Shown here piece after piece: positions 18,418-26,428 of a stretch of 64,000 nucleotides of DNA (positions are counted from its first letter, which is position 1; every line of letters starts with the position of its first letter). This DNA comes from Bacteroidales bacterium UBA4116. GTDB taxonomy: Bacteria > Bacteroidota > Bacteroidia > Bacteroidales > Tannerellaceae. The stretch covers positions 180,532-244,531 of the forward strand of contig DFXE01000002.1 in assembly GCA_002381645.1 (NCBI GenBank), given 5' to 3'. Both the position numbers and the translations under genes were made by a program. The notes under the pieces were generated by a model that was given only the letters and a program-made list of their open reading frames with translations, was not told the DNA's origin and made no database searches.

Positions 18418-19164
18418 TTACATATTCATTCCGCCGTCGCAAAGAATGGTTTGTCCCGTAACATAAGCGGACATATCCGATGCAAGGAAAGTTGCTACAT
18501 TAGCTACGTCTTCCGTGGTACCTCCACGACGTAACGGGATCTGTTTTGCCCAGTCGGCTTTTACCTCATCTGAAAGAACGGCCGTCATTTCTGTTATGAT
18601 AAAACCGGGAGCGATAGCATTGGCACGAATATTACGCGAGCCCAATTCTTTCGCCACACTCTTGGCCAAACCAATCATACCGGCTTTAGACGCTGAATAG
18701 TTCGCTTGCCCCGCATTACCCGAAACACCTACAACTGAAGCCATATTAATGATACTTCCCGATTTCTGTTTCATCATGACCGGAGTTACGGCATGGATAA
18801 AATTAAATGCAGATTTGAGATTTACATTGATTACCATATCCCATTGCTGTTCAGACATCCGCATCATAAGTCCGTCCCTTGTGATACCCGCATTATTTAC
18901 CAATATATCGATACGTCCGAAATCCTTAACGATTTCAGCAACCACCGTATGGGCTTCTTCGAAGTTAGCCGCATTAGAAGCATATCCTTTTGCTTTAACT
19001 CCAAAAGATTCGATTTCATGCTGGGTAGCCAGTCCGTTTTCGTCGATTGAGAGATCAGTGAAAGCAACATTTGCTCCTTCAGCAGCAAATTTCAACGCGA
19101 TAGCCTTACCGATTCCACGTGCAGCTCCGGTTACAATAGCTACTTTACCTTCCAATAATTTCAT
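18418..19164 (-). CDS. fabG: 3-oxoacyl-[acyl-carrier-protein] reductase
   Basis: This 248-aa short-chain dehydrogenase has the NADPH-binding GAARGIG at residues 13-19, NNAG at about 90-93, and the catalytic triad Ser143, Tyr156, Lys160 (YSASK at 156-160). The C-terminal VTGQTILCDGGMNM is typical of FabG. It reduces 3-oxoacyl-ACP to 3-hydroxyacyl-ACP in fatty acid synthesis. It lies 24 bp downstream of a ketoacyl synthase III and a TetR regulator, so this copy probably belongs to a regulated acyl pathway or is the main FabG; the sequence cannot decide. Confidence 0.95.
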   Translation of the reverse strand: MKLLEGKVAIVTGAARGIGKAIALKFAAEGANVAFTDLSIDENGLATQHEIESFGVKAKGYASNAANFEEAHTVVAEIVKDFGRIDILVNNAGITRDGLMMRMSEQQWDMVINVNLKSAFNFIHAVTPVMMKQKSGSIINMASVVGVSGNAGQANYSASKAGMIGLAKSVAKELGSRNIRANAIAPGFIITEMTAVLSDEVKADWAKQIPLRRGGTTEDVANVATFLASDMSAYVTGQTILCDGGMNM

Positions 19165-19188
19165 AAGATTAGTTTGTTTATTTATAAC

Positions 19189-20133
19189 TTAGCATTTTAT
19201 TAAACAGGCGCCGGCTGAGTATCCACCGCCAAATACAGTGATAGCTACCAGATCGCCTTTCTTAAACGCATGATCGTTTTGAGCATATACTAATGCTGAA
19301 CTTACCGAACCTGTATTTCCTAATTCTTCAATATTATGAAGAAACTTTTCATCGGGAAGATTCAATTGTTTGGCTATATTAGCCATAATACGCATATTCG
19401 CCTGATGGCCGATGAAATAAGAGAGTTCGTCCAGTCCATATCCGTTTTTCTCCAAAAGATAAAGTACATTTTTAGGCATATAGGTACACGCCTGTATAAA
19501 TACATCCCTTCCTTCAGGCATCATAATACCGCCATCTCGGGGACGTAGCTGTACCCCTTCAGGCCCTTTGCTTATATGACCGAGCCCTTCTGTATAAATA
19601 TCCAGGATTTCCTGATCTTTTTCACTTGCCTGTTCTTTAGATATAAAAAAGGCAGCGGCGGCATCTCCCCAGAGATGGCCGGACTTCGGATCCTCTTCAT
19701 TAGAATAAGCAGAATTTTTATCCGCAGAAATAATCAAGGCTTTCGATGCCTTATTTATAGCAAAATAACCTTCTATTATCTCCAGTGCGTTTATAAATGA
19801 AGAGCAGGCGGAAGAAATGGAAAAGGCCTTTGCTTTTTCTATACCGAATTCACGCTGGGCAATATGCGCCGCAGTGGCAACCGTGTCAAAAGGAGAATAG
19901 GAAGCCGAGATAATCAGGTCGACCTCTTTAATATCATAGGGTAATTTAGGTAAAGCATCGCGTATAGCCTCCAATCCCATGGTAGAAATATTTTCTTCCG
20001 GCTTTGCTTTAGATCTGGTTACGATACCGGTACGCTGTTCAATCCACTCGCTTGTCAACCCATTCACTTCTAAGAAATGATCGTTATGTACCCGCTCTTC
20101 AGGTACATAAACTCCTGTAGCATTAATAAACAT
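19189..20133 (-). CDS. 3-oxoacyl-ACP synthase III family protein (FabH-like)
   Basis: The 314-aa thiolase-fold protein has the nucleophile in SISSACSSFINAL (Cys110), His in IGHQANMRI and Asn in EELGNTGSVSSAL, the complete Cys-His-Asn set of KAS III enzymes. It condenses an acyl-CoA with malonyl-ACP to begin an acyl chain. It sits between a TetR regulator (10 bp upstream) and fabG. Its identity to housekeeping FabH cannot be measured here, so I give no symbol; it could be the initiating enzyme or a specialised paralogue. Confidence 0.9.
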   Translation of the reverse strand: MFINATGVYVPEERVHNDHFLEVNGLTSEWIEQRTGIVTRSKAKPEENISTMGLEAIRDALPKLPYDIKEVDLIISASYSPFDTVATAAHIAQREFGIEKAKAFSISSACSSFINALEIIEGYFAINKASKALIISADKNSAYSNEEDPKSGHLWGDAAAAFFISKEQASEKDQEILDIYTEGLGHISKGPEGVQLRPRDGGIMMPEGRDVFIQACTYMPKNVLYLLEKNGYGLDELSYFIGHQANMRIMANIAKQLNLPDEKFLHNIEELGNTGSVSSALVYAQNDHAFKKGDLVAITVFGGGYSAGACLIKC

Positions 20134-20143
20134 CCCTGTTTTT

Positions 20144-20737
20144 TTACTTAATCTTAATTCCGTTGAATATTAAATTCATAACATTATCTCTGCGCCTGAT
20201 GCGCTGACTGATCGTATCTCCCATTTTTCCACGGATATAAGGTACTTCCAATCCTTTAAGCGCATAATGCAATACAAGCGCTGTCACTTCTACATCAGGC
20301 ATTTGAAAAATACCTTCTTTTACTCCGGCATCTAATATCCCTTTTATTATTTCTATTTCACGCAGATCGAATCCTTTTCTTACCTTTTCTACCCGCCAGA
20401 TATCACGGAAGAAATTTGCCCGTAATGTTCCATTCCTGAACACAAGCGATTTTACGGCGTCTAATCTTGTATATATAAAAGTTATAAGTTTCTCGTCGGC
20501 TGGTAAATCCTTGGCAGCTACGTCCAGCAGCACCTTGTATAATTTATCCAGTTCTGTTTCTATAACAGCCTGGTAAATATCGTTCTTACTTTTAAAGTAG
20601 GTGTACAAAGTCCGCCTACCCTTGCGCGAAGCTTGTGCAATGTCATTCATGGTCGTATTGTCTACTCCCATACGAGCAAATAACTGCCTGGCTACGTCTA
20701 CCAACATGTCACGTGTTTTTGATACGGTCATTGCCAT
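20144..20737 (-). CDS. TetR/AcrR family transcriptional regulator
   Basis: The 197-aa protein has an N-terminal TetR DNA-binding domain (LFARMGVDNTTMNDIAQAS, then RRTLYTYFKSKNDIYQAVI, about residues 18-60) and a helical ligand-binding C-terminal domain. It is the first gene of the TetR-KAS III-fabG unit, with 10 bp to the synthase, and probably regulates it in response to an acyl-CoA or lipid signal, in the manner of FabR/FadR-like TetR proteins. The 286 bp gap up to the Mn catalase holds no gene; it is AT-rich and probably contains divergent promoters, none of which I can define. Confidence 0.92.
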   Translation of the reverse strand: MAMTVSKTRDMLVDVARQLFARMGVDNTTMNDIAQASRKGRRTLYTYFKSKNDIYQAVIETELDKLYKVLLDVAAKDLPADEKLITFIYTRLDAVKSLVFRNGTLRANFFRDIWRVEKVRKGFDLREIEIIKGILDAGVKEGIFQMPDVEVTALVLHYALKGLEVPYIRGKMGDTISQRIRRRDNVMNLIFNGIKIK

Positions 20738-21023
20738 TCTTATTGCACATTTTCATTAAAACTGTGCGCAAAGTACCAAAAAAAGATTGTATTTAGCAAG
20801 TATATTATGTAAAAACTTGTAATTAAATTGGTTGAAACGACCCCTTTCATAGTATCCTACATCCACCAATTTAATGGTAAACAATACTTTTAAATACTCG
20901 TTGATTTAATAAATGCTATAATTATTTTTCAAAAGTTATAATCAGACATTGTACAAACTTTCATTCCTAATGATTGTTATAACCGTACTATTTTCATATT
21001 AATAACACAAAAAGAAAAAAAGT

Positions 21024-21968
21024 ATGTTTTATCACGTAAAAGATTTACAGTTTAATGCTAGGGTTTCAAAACCCGATCCGCGTTTTGCAAGGTTACTACT
21101 CGAGCAGTTCGGCGGAGGTAACGGCGAATTAAAAGCAGCAATGCAATATTTCGTACAAGCATTTGCCTGCAAAAATACGTATCCTGATAAATATGATTTA
21201 TTGATGGATATCGCATCAGAAGAATTAAGCCATCTTGAAATTGTTGGCGCCACTATCCAGATGTTGCTGACCGGAATCAACGGAGAACTTAAAGATGTAG
21301 CGGATAACGCCGAAATCAACGGAATGATGAAAGGTAAAGCTGCAAAAGAAGATTTCATCCATGATGCAACGATTAATCCACAGTTTGGTGTATTATCAGG
21401 AGGCAGCCCGATGGTAACAGATAGTAACGGGATACCCTGGTCGGGCGCTTACGTGAATGCCAACGGTGACCCAACTGTTGATTTCCGCTCAAATATAGCA
21501 GCAGAGTCAAGAGCTAAGATCGTATATGAATATTTACTTAAATTTACAGACGATCCTTATGTAAAAGAAACGCTTATTTTTCTCATGACCCGCGAAGTAA
21601 CTCATTTCCAACAATTCGAAGCCGCATTGAATACAATTGAGCCTAACTTCCCTCCGGGTATTCTGCAGAGTGATCCACGTTACAGTAACCTTTATTATAA
21701 TATGTCAAAAGGTGAAGATGCAAAAGGACCGTGGAACGAAGGTGAAAGTACACAACTTAAAGAAACCTGGCAATATATCGACAACGTAAATGAACAGGTC
21801 CGTTCAACAAACGGTTTATTAGATGTAAAAGCTGAAGGAACAGACCGGACAGAAAAATCAGTTCACGAAACCGATAAAAAGCTCAGTAAAATGCGTAGTG
21901 AACAAATTAAAAAAGCAAACCCGGAAAAAGATCAGAAATGGTGTGAGTACAAAAGTACAAAAAAATAA
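21024..21968 (+). CDS. Manganese (non-haem) catalase
   Basis: The 314-aa ferritin-like protein begins MFYHVKDLQFNARVSKPDPR, as manganese catalases do. Likely di-manganese ligands are Glu35, the Glu of SEELSH (66/67) with His70, and the Glu/His of REVTHFQQFE. It dismutates H2O2 in the cytoplasm. The C-terminus is Lys/Glu-rich and slightly extended relative to the core. The gene is monocistronic, closed by a terminator at 22007. Its presence indicates an organism that meets oxygen despite an anaerobic lifestyle. Confidence 0.94.
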   Translation: MFYHVKDLQFNARVSKPDPRFARLLLEQFGGGNGELKAAMQYFVQAFACKNTYPDKYDLLMDIASEELSHLEIVGATIQMLLTGINGELKDVADNAEINGMMKGKAAKEDFIHDATINPQFGVLSGGSPMVTDSNGIPWSGAYVNANGDPTVDFRSNIAAESRAKIVYEYLLKFTDDPYVKETLIFLMTREVTHFQQFEAALNTIEPNFPPGILQSDPRYSNLYYNMSKGEDAKGPWNEGESTQLKETWQYIDNVNEQVRSTNGLLDVKAEGTDRTEKSVHETDKKLSKMRSEQIKKANPEKDQKWCEYKSTKK

Positions 21969-22006
21969 GAAAACGTTGTTTTCATAATTTCCTACGTTGG
22001 TTAATG

Positions 22007-22038
22007 AGCCGCTTTAGCAATAAAGCGGCTTTGTTTTT
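22007..22038 (+). terminator. Rho-independent terminator after Mn catalase
   Basis: AGCCGCTTTA (22007-22016) pairs perfectly with TAAAGCGGCT (22021-22030) around a GCAA tetraloop, followed by TTGTTTTTT. A stable GNRA-capped hairpin with a T-tract. Confidence 0.9.
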
Positions 22039-22152
22039 TAACTATTTTCTAAATATATCATGAGGCACTAAACAAAATTCACAGGAAAGAGGTAAATATA
22101 CTCCTGTGCAACCTTAAATATTTTAATATTCTTAGCTTATTGGAAAATCATT

Positions 22153-22182
22153 TTTGCGTTTTAATTGTTTTTACTAAATTAG
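22153..22182 (+). promoter_or_regulatory. Candidate promoter for the cbpA-cbpM operon
   Basis: TTTG at 22153-22156 and TAAATTAG at 22175-22182 are spaced by 18 bp, close to the Bacteroidota -33/-7 pattern (one mismatch in the -7). The ATG follows at 22205. Confidence 0.35.
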
Positions 22183-22204
22183 CATAGTAATAACATACAT
22201 ATAT

Positions 22205-23095
22205 ATGGCATATATAGATTATTATAAGATACTGGGAATTAGTAAGGATGCATCCCAGGAAGACATCAAGAAGGCATATAAGAAACTGGCGCGTAAACAC
22301 CATCCGGACTTAAATCCTAATGATACCGATGCACAGCGTAAATTTCAGGAGATCAATGAAGCCAATGAAGTATTAAGCGATCCTGAAAAACGTAAAAAAT
22401 ACGATCAGTACGGCGAGAACTGGAAACACGCGGACCAATTTGAATCGCAGCAACAACAATACGGACAATATCAGAGTGGCGGTGGAGACTCATTCTGGTC
22501 AGCTTCTGATGACGGTAGCGGATTTTCCGACTTCTTTGAACAAATGTTCGGTTCGTCAAGAAGTAGCCGACGGGGAAGTTATGGTTTCCGCGGACAGGAT
22601 TACACGGCGGAAATGCATTTATCGCTAAAAGATGCCGCACAAACACATAAGCAGGTGATTACTGTAAACGGAAAGAACCTGAGGATTACTGTTCCCGCCG
22701 GTATTGCCGACAGACAAACCATCAAACTGAAAGGCCAGGGGGGAGAAGGTGTGAATGGAGGACCCGCCGGGGACCTCTACATTACTTTTATCATTGCTGA
22801 AGATAATAAATTCAAGCGTGTGGGCAACGATTTATTCCTTACCGTTTCGTTAAATCTTTATACCGCCATATTGGGAGGAGAACAAATGGTGGATACGATG
22901 GACGGAAAAGTAAAACTCAAAGTAAAACCGGGTACACAGAATAATACTAAAGTACGGTTAAAAGGGAAAGGGTTTCCGGTATACAAAAAAAATGGAGAAT
23001 ACGGTGACCTGATCGTGACCTACTCCATAGACATACCGACTGACCTGAATGACAGGCAGAAAGAACTTTTCAGGGAAATCCAGCGTCTCAACTAA
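22205..23095 (+). CDS. cbpA: DnaJ-like co-chaperone / curved DNA-binding protein
   Basis: This 296-aa protein has an N-terminal J domain (residues 1-68) with HPD at 33-35, a Gln/Gly/Ser-rich linker (about 75-125), and two DnaJ C-terminal substrate-binding domains (about 130-290). There is no CxxCxGxG zinc finger, so it is a class B J-protein like CbpA. It stimulates DnaK ATPase and may bind curved DNA. The CbpM-type modulator starts 11 bp downstream, which supports CbpA rather than DnaJ. Confidence 0.93.
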   Translation: MAYIDYYKILGISKDASQEDIKKAYKKLARKHHPDLNPNDTDAQRKFQEINEANEVLSDPEKRKKYDQYGENWKHADQFESQQQQYGQYQSGGGDSFWSASDDGSGFSDFFEQMFGSSRSSRRGSYGFRGQDYTAEMHLSLKDAAQTHKQVITVNGKNLRITVPAGIADRQTIKLKGQGGEGVNGGPAGDLYITFIIAEDNKFKRVGNDLFLTVSLNLYTAILGGEQMVDTMDGKVKLKVKPGTQNNTKVRLKGKGFPVYKKNGEYGDLIVTYSIDIPTDLNDRQKELFREIQRLN

Positions 23096-23106
23096 AAAAA
23101 GAATTT

Positions 23107-23418
23107 ATGGAAGCAGATTTAATTATAGTAAGCGAATATTGCCGAAAAACAAACATCGACCCCGTATTTTTCCATCAACTGGAAGAAGGCGGGCTGATCA
23201 CGATATTTATTGAAGATGGAGAAAAATACTTCCCGTCATCCCAACTACCGGATCTGGAAAAATACGCGCGTTTGTATTACGACTTATCCATCAACATCGA
23301 AGGGATAGATGTAATCCGTAATTTACAGGACAGAATCAGGGAATTATATCAAGAGATTAATCACCTGAAACATAAACTTACGGTTTATGACCGGGGTTTC
23401 TTTGATGAATTGGAATAA
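23107..23418 (+). CDS. cbpM: Chaperone modulator CbpM-like protein (MerR-type)
   Basis: This 103-aa protein has a MerR-like N-terminal segment (VSEYCRKTNIDPVFFHQLEEGGL) and a C-terminal coiled coil (VIRNLQDRIRELYQEINHLKHKL). Its size and position right after cbpA match CbpM, which binds the J domain of CbpA and inhibits its DnaK and DNA interactions. It ends 39 bp before the M16 protease start. Confidence 0.85.
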   Translation: MEADLIIVSEYCRKTNIDPVFFHQLEEGGLITIFIEDGEKYFPSSQLPDLEKYARLYYDLSINIEGIDVIRNLQDRIRELYQEINHLKHKLTVYDRGFFDELE

Positions 23419-23457
23419 TTATTACATTTGTTTCTTCACCAATTAATTATTAATCAT

Positions 23458-26289
23458 ATGAAGAAGCAAATCTTACCTTTCGTTATCCTGTTCTCTTTAT
23501 GTATGATGATTACCGGATGCCGTTCGGAGCAAAAACAGCAAGCCTTTTCGTTATCCTATGAGAAGTATGTACTCGATAATGGTCTCGAAGTGGTGCTGCA
23601 TCAGGATAATTCCGATCCGATCGTAGCTGTAGCCATTCAGTATCACGTAGGTTCAAATCGTGAAAAGCCGGGAAAAACAGGATTCGCCCATTTCTTCGAA
23701 CATATGTTGTTCCAACGTTCGGAAAACCTGAAGCGTAACGAATATATAAGCAAAATAAATGATCTGGGCGGAAGTTTCAACGGCGGAACATGGAAAGACG
23801 GAACCATATACTATGAAGTAGTACCCAATGACGCTCTCGAGAAAGTATTATGGATGGAGTCAGACCGTATGGGCTTTTTTATTAATACGGTAACTCAACA
23901 GGGCCTCGAAAGAGAAATAGATGTTGTAATCAATGAAAAACGCCAGATGGTTGATAACCGCCCGTACGGTTATACCGACGAAGTGATCCATAAAGCTTTA
24001 TATCCGGCCGGACACCCTTACAGCTGGACAGTGATCGGGGAAATTGCCGACCTCCAGAGTTCAACAGTAGATGATGTGAAAGAATTTTACCACCATTATT
24101 ATGCTCCCAACAATGCTACCCTTGTGATAGCCGGTAACTTCAACCCCGATGAAGCGAAACGATGGGTAGAAAAATATTTCGGTGAAATCCAATCGCGTCA
24201 TAAAGTGGAGGAATTACCCGTCCAAATAGCCGTTTTAGATCAGGAAGTACGGCTTTACCATGAAGATAAGTTTGCCAATATGCCTGAACTCACCCTTACC
24301 TATCCTGCTCCGGAGTTATATAATAAAGATATGTATGCACTCAATGTATTGGTTAAACTATTGACAGAAGGTAAGAAAGCACCTATATACAAAGAGGTAG
24401 TAGACAATGCCAAACTGGCGCCATCCGTAAGGATGTATAATAACTCGATGGAAATTGCAGGCGAAATTACCTTGACCGTTCGTGCGTTTCCGGGTAAATC
24501 ATTGAATGATGTGTACGCTGCCATTCAAAAAGGGATGAATGATTTCGAACAGGCCGGAATAAATGCCGAAGACCTGCAGCGTATCAAGAACATGAACGAA
24601 ACATCATTCTACCAGAGCATCAGTTCTGTTATGTCAAAAGCATTCCAGATTGCTTCTGCCAACGTAGCTGGGGGAAGTCCCGACATGATGGAGAAAGTTA
24701 TTGAAATGATGAATGCTGTAACCGCCGAAGACGTTATGAGGGTTTATAAGACTTACATAAAAGAAAGGCCCGCTGTGATCACCAGTTTTGTCCCGATGGG
24801 TCAAAAGGAGCTGATATTAACGGGATCTGTCCAGGCAACGGTAACGGAAGAAAAACTGGAAAACCAGACATTAAAATCGGAAGCCGGAGCCATACAAGAC
24901 GAGGATTACGAACGCACCCCTTCCAGTTTCGACAGGACTATTGAACCACCATTAGGTAGTCTTTCCGACATTATACTCCCGCAGGTATGGAATACAGCAA
25001 TGGGTAATGGCATAAAAGCATATGGTATTGAGCAGAATGAACTGCCGTTGGTATACTTCAACCTGGTCATTCCTGTGGGTTCGGTTAGCGATCCGCAGGG
25101 AAAATCAGGGCTTGCCAACCTGACTGCCCTGTTGCTCAGGGAAGGAACACTTACTAAAACTCCTGAAGAATTTGAAGACGCCGTCAAAAACCTTGGTGCG
25201 TCTTTACATATATATGCAAACCAGACGACTACTACCATATCCGGTAACTGTTTATCCAAAAACGTGGCTGCACTTGCCGGACTGATAAAAGAAATTCTGA
25301 CTGAACCACGATGGGATGATAAGGAATTTGAGCGTTTGAGACAACAAAATATAACAAGGCTTGAAGAAAGTAAGGTACAGCCTAACAGTATTGCACGGAA
25401 TGCATTTTCTGCCCTGCTTTTAGGTGATAACGCTTATGCCATACCGACCTTAGGAAAAATAGAAACGGTAAAAAATATAACGATTGAAGATGTAAAAGAA
25501 TTTTATGCTGATTATTACAACCCTGCAGGCAGCAATTTACTTATAACCGGAAATATATCGAAAGCCGAAACAGAAAAAGCATTTGCAGTAATAAGCGAAA
25601 ACTGGACGGATGCAAATGGAAAATCACCTGTATTACCTGTCACACCCGATGCAGTTAAAGAAAACAAAATATATTTTGTTGACTACCCTGACGCTAAACA
25701 ATCGGTTATTATGATCGGTAAACGTGCTATGAACAGGGTTTCCCCCGCCTATTACCCGGCCGTAATAGCCAATTATAAATTAGGCGACGGATCAGGCTCT
25801 GATCTTTTCAGGGTATTACGGCTTGAAAGAGGTTACACGTATGGAGCATATTCTTATTTCGACTCCAGAAAAGACTATGGAATGTTTATCGCGTCATCCA
25901 GTGTACAAACTTCAGTTACAAAAGAAGCTATCGAAGTATTTAAAGATATGATATCAAAATACGGCGATAATTTTACACAGGAAAACCTGGAAACTACCCG
26001 CAACGCCATGTCACGCCAGAAAAGCGGTCAATATGAAACGATCTGGTCATTGTTAAGTGTTCTCAACGACATTGTGATTAACGGACTTCCATCCGATTAC
26101 CTGAAACAGGAAGATACAGTTTTGAAGAACATTACCCTTAATGAAATTAAAGAAGTGATTTCAAATGAGTTAAACTTTGATGATATGATAATAGTAGTGG
26201 TTGGCGATGCAAAAACACAACTTACACGTTTGAAAAGCCTGGGCCTCGGAGAACCTGTTCTTACAACAGCAGAAGGTAAAATCAAATAA
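23458..26289 (+). CDS. M16 family zinc metallopeptidase (insulinase/pitrilysin type), lipoprotein
   Basis: I start at the ATG at 23458 (943 aa), where MKKQILPFVILFSLCMMITGC forms a lipoprotein signal with Cys21; ten codons upstream are open but would spoil it. The N-terminal M16 half has the inverted zinc motif HFFEH at residues 78-82, with the further Glu ligand in the EREIDVVINEK region. The second half is an M16-like repeat without a zinc motif, as usual for two-lobed M16 proteases. It should degrade peptides or misfolded proteins in the periplasm. A bidirectional terminator follows. Confidence 0.93.
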   Translation: MKKQILPFVILFSLCMMITGCRSEQKQQAFSLSYEKYVLDNGLEVVLHQDNSDPIVAVAIQYHVGSNREKPGKTGFAHFFEHMLFQRSENLKRNEYISKINDLGGSFNGGTWKDGTIYYEVVPNDALEKVLWMESDRMGFFINTVTQQGLEREIDVVINEKRQMVDNRPYGYTDEVIHKALYPAGHPYSWTVIGEIADLQSSTVDDVKEFYHHYYAPNNATLVIAGNFNPDEAKRWVEKYFGEIQSRHKVEELPVQIAVLDQEVRLYHEDKFANMPELTLTYPAPELYNKDMYALNVLVKLLTEGKKAPIYKEVVDNAKLAPSVRMYNNSMEIAGEITLTVRAFPGKSLNDVYAAIQKGMNDFEQAGINAEDLQRIKNMNETSFYQSISSVMSKAFQIASANVAGGSPDMMEKVIEMMNAVTAEDVMRVYKTYIKERPAVITSFVPMGQKELILTGSVQATVTEEKLENQTLKSEAGAIQDEDYERTPSSFDRTIEPPLGSLSDIILPQVWNTAMGNGIKAYGIEQNELPLVYFNLVIPVGSVSDPQGKSGLANLTALLLREGTLTKTPEEFEDAVKNLGASLHIYANQTTTTISGNCLSKNVAALAGLIKEILTEPRWDDKEFERLRQQNITRLEESKVQPNSIARNAFSALLLGDNAYAIPTLGKIETVKNITIEDVKEFYADYYNPAGSNLLITGNISKAETEKAFAVISENWTDANGKSPVLPVTPDAVKENKIYFVDYPDAKQSVIMIGKRAMNRVSPAYYPAVIANYKLGDGSGSDLFRVLRLERGYTYGAYSYFDSRKDYGMFIASSSVQTSVTKEAIEVFKDMISKYGDNFTQENLETTRNAMSRQKSGQYETIWSLLSVLNDIVINGLPSDYLKQEDTVLKNITLNEIKEVISNELNFDDMIIVVVGDAKTQLTRLKSLGLGEPVLTTAEGKIK

Positions 26290-26333
26290 AAAAAGGATTA
26301 AAACGATATAAACACTTATCCATTACCGGATAA

Positions 26334-26372
26334 AAAAGAATAAACCCGGTTTTCTACCGGGTTTATTCTTTT
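26334..26372. terminator. Bidirectional Rho-independent terminator
   Basis: AAAAGAATAAACCCGGT (26334-26350) pairs perfectly with 26356-26372 around a 5 nt loop. The A-rich left base and T-rich right base give T-tracts on both strands. It lies between the convergent M16 protease and YdjC-fusion genes and can serve both. Confidence 0.93.
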
Positions 26373-26428
26373 AAAAGCTATACCGTAGCTTATGTTAATA
26401 ACTTGCACATAAATAATTCAGCGGAATA

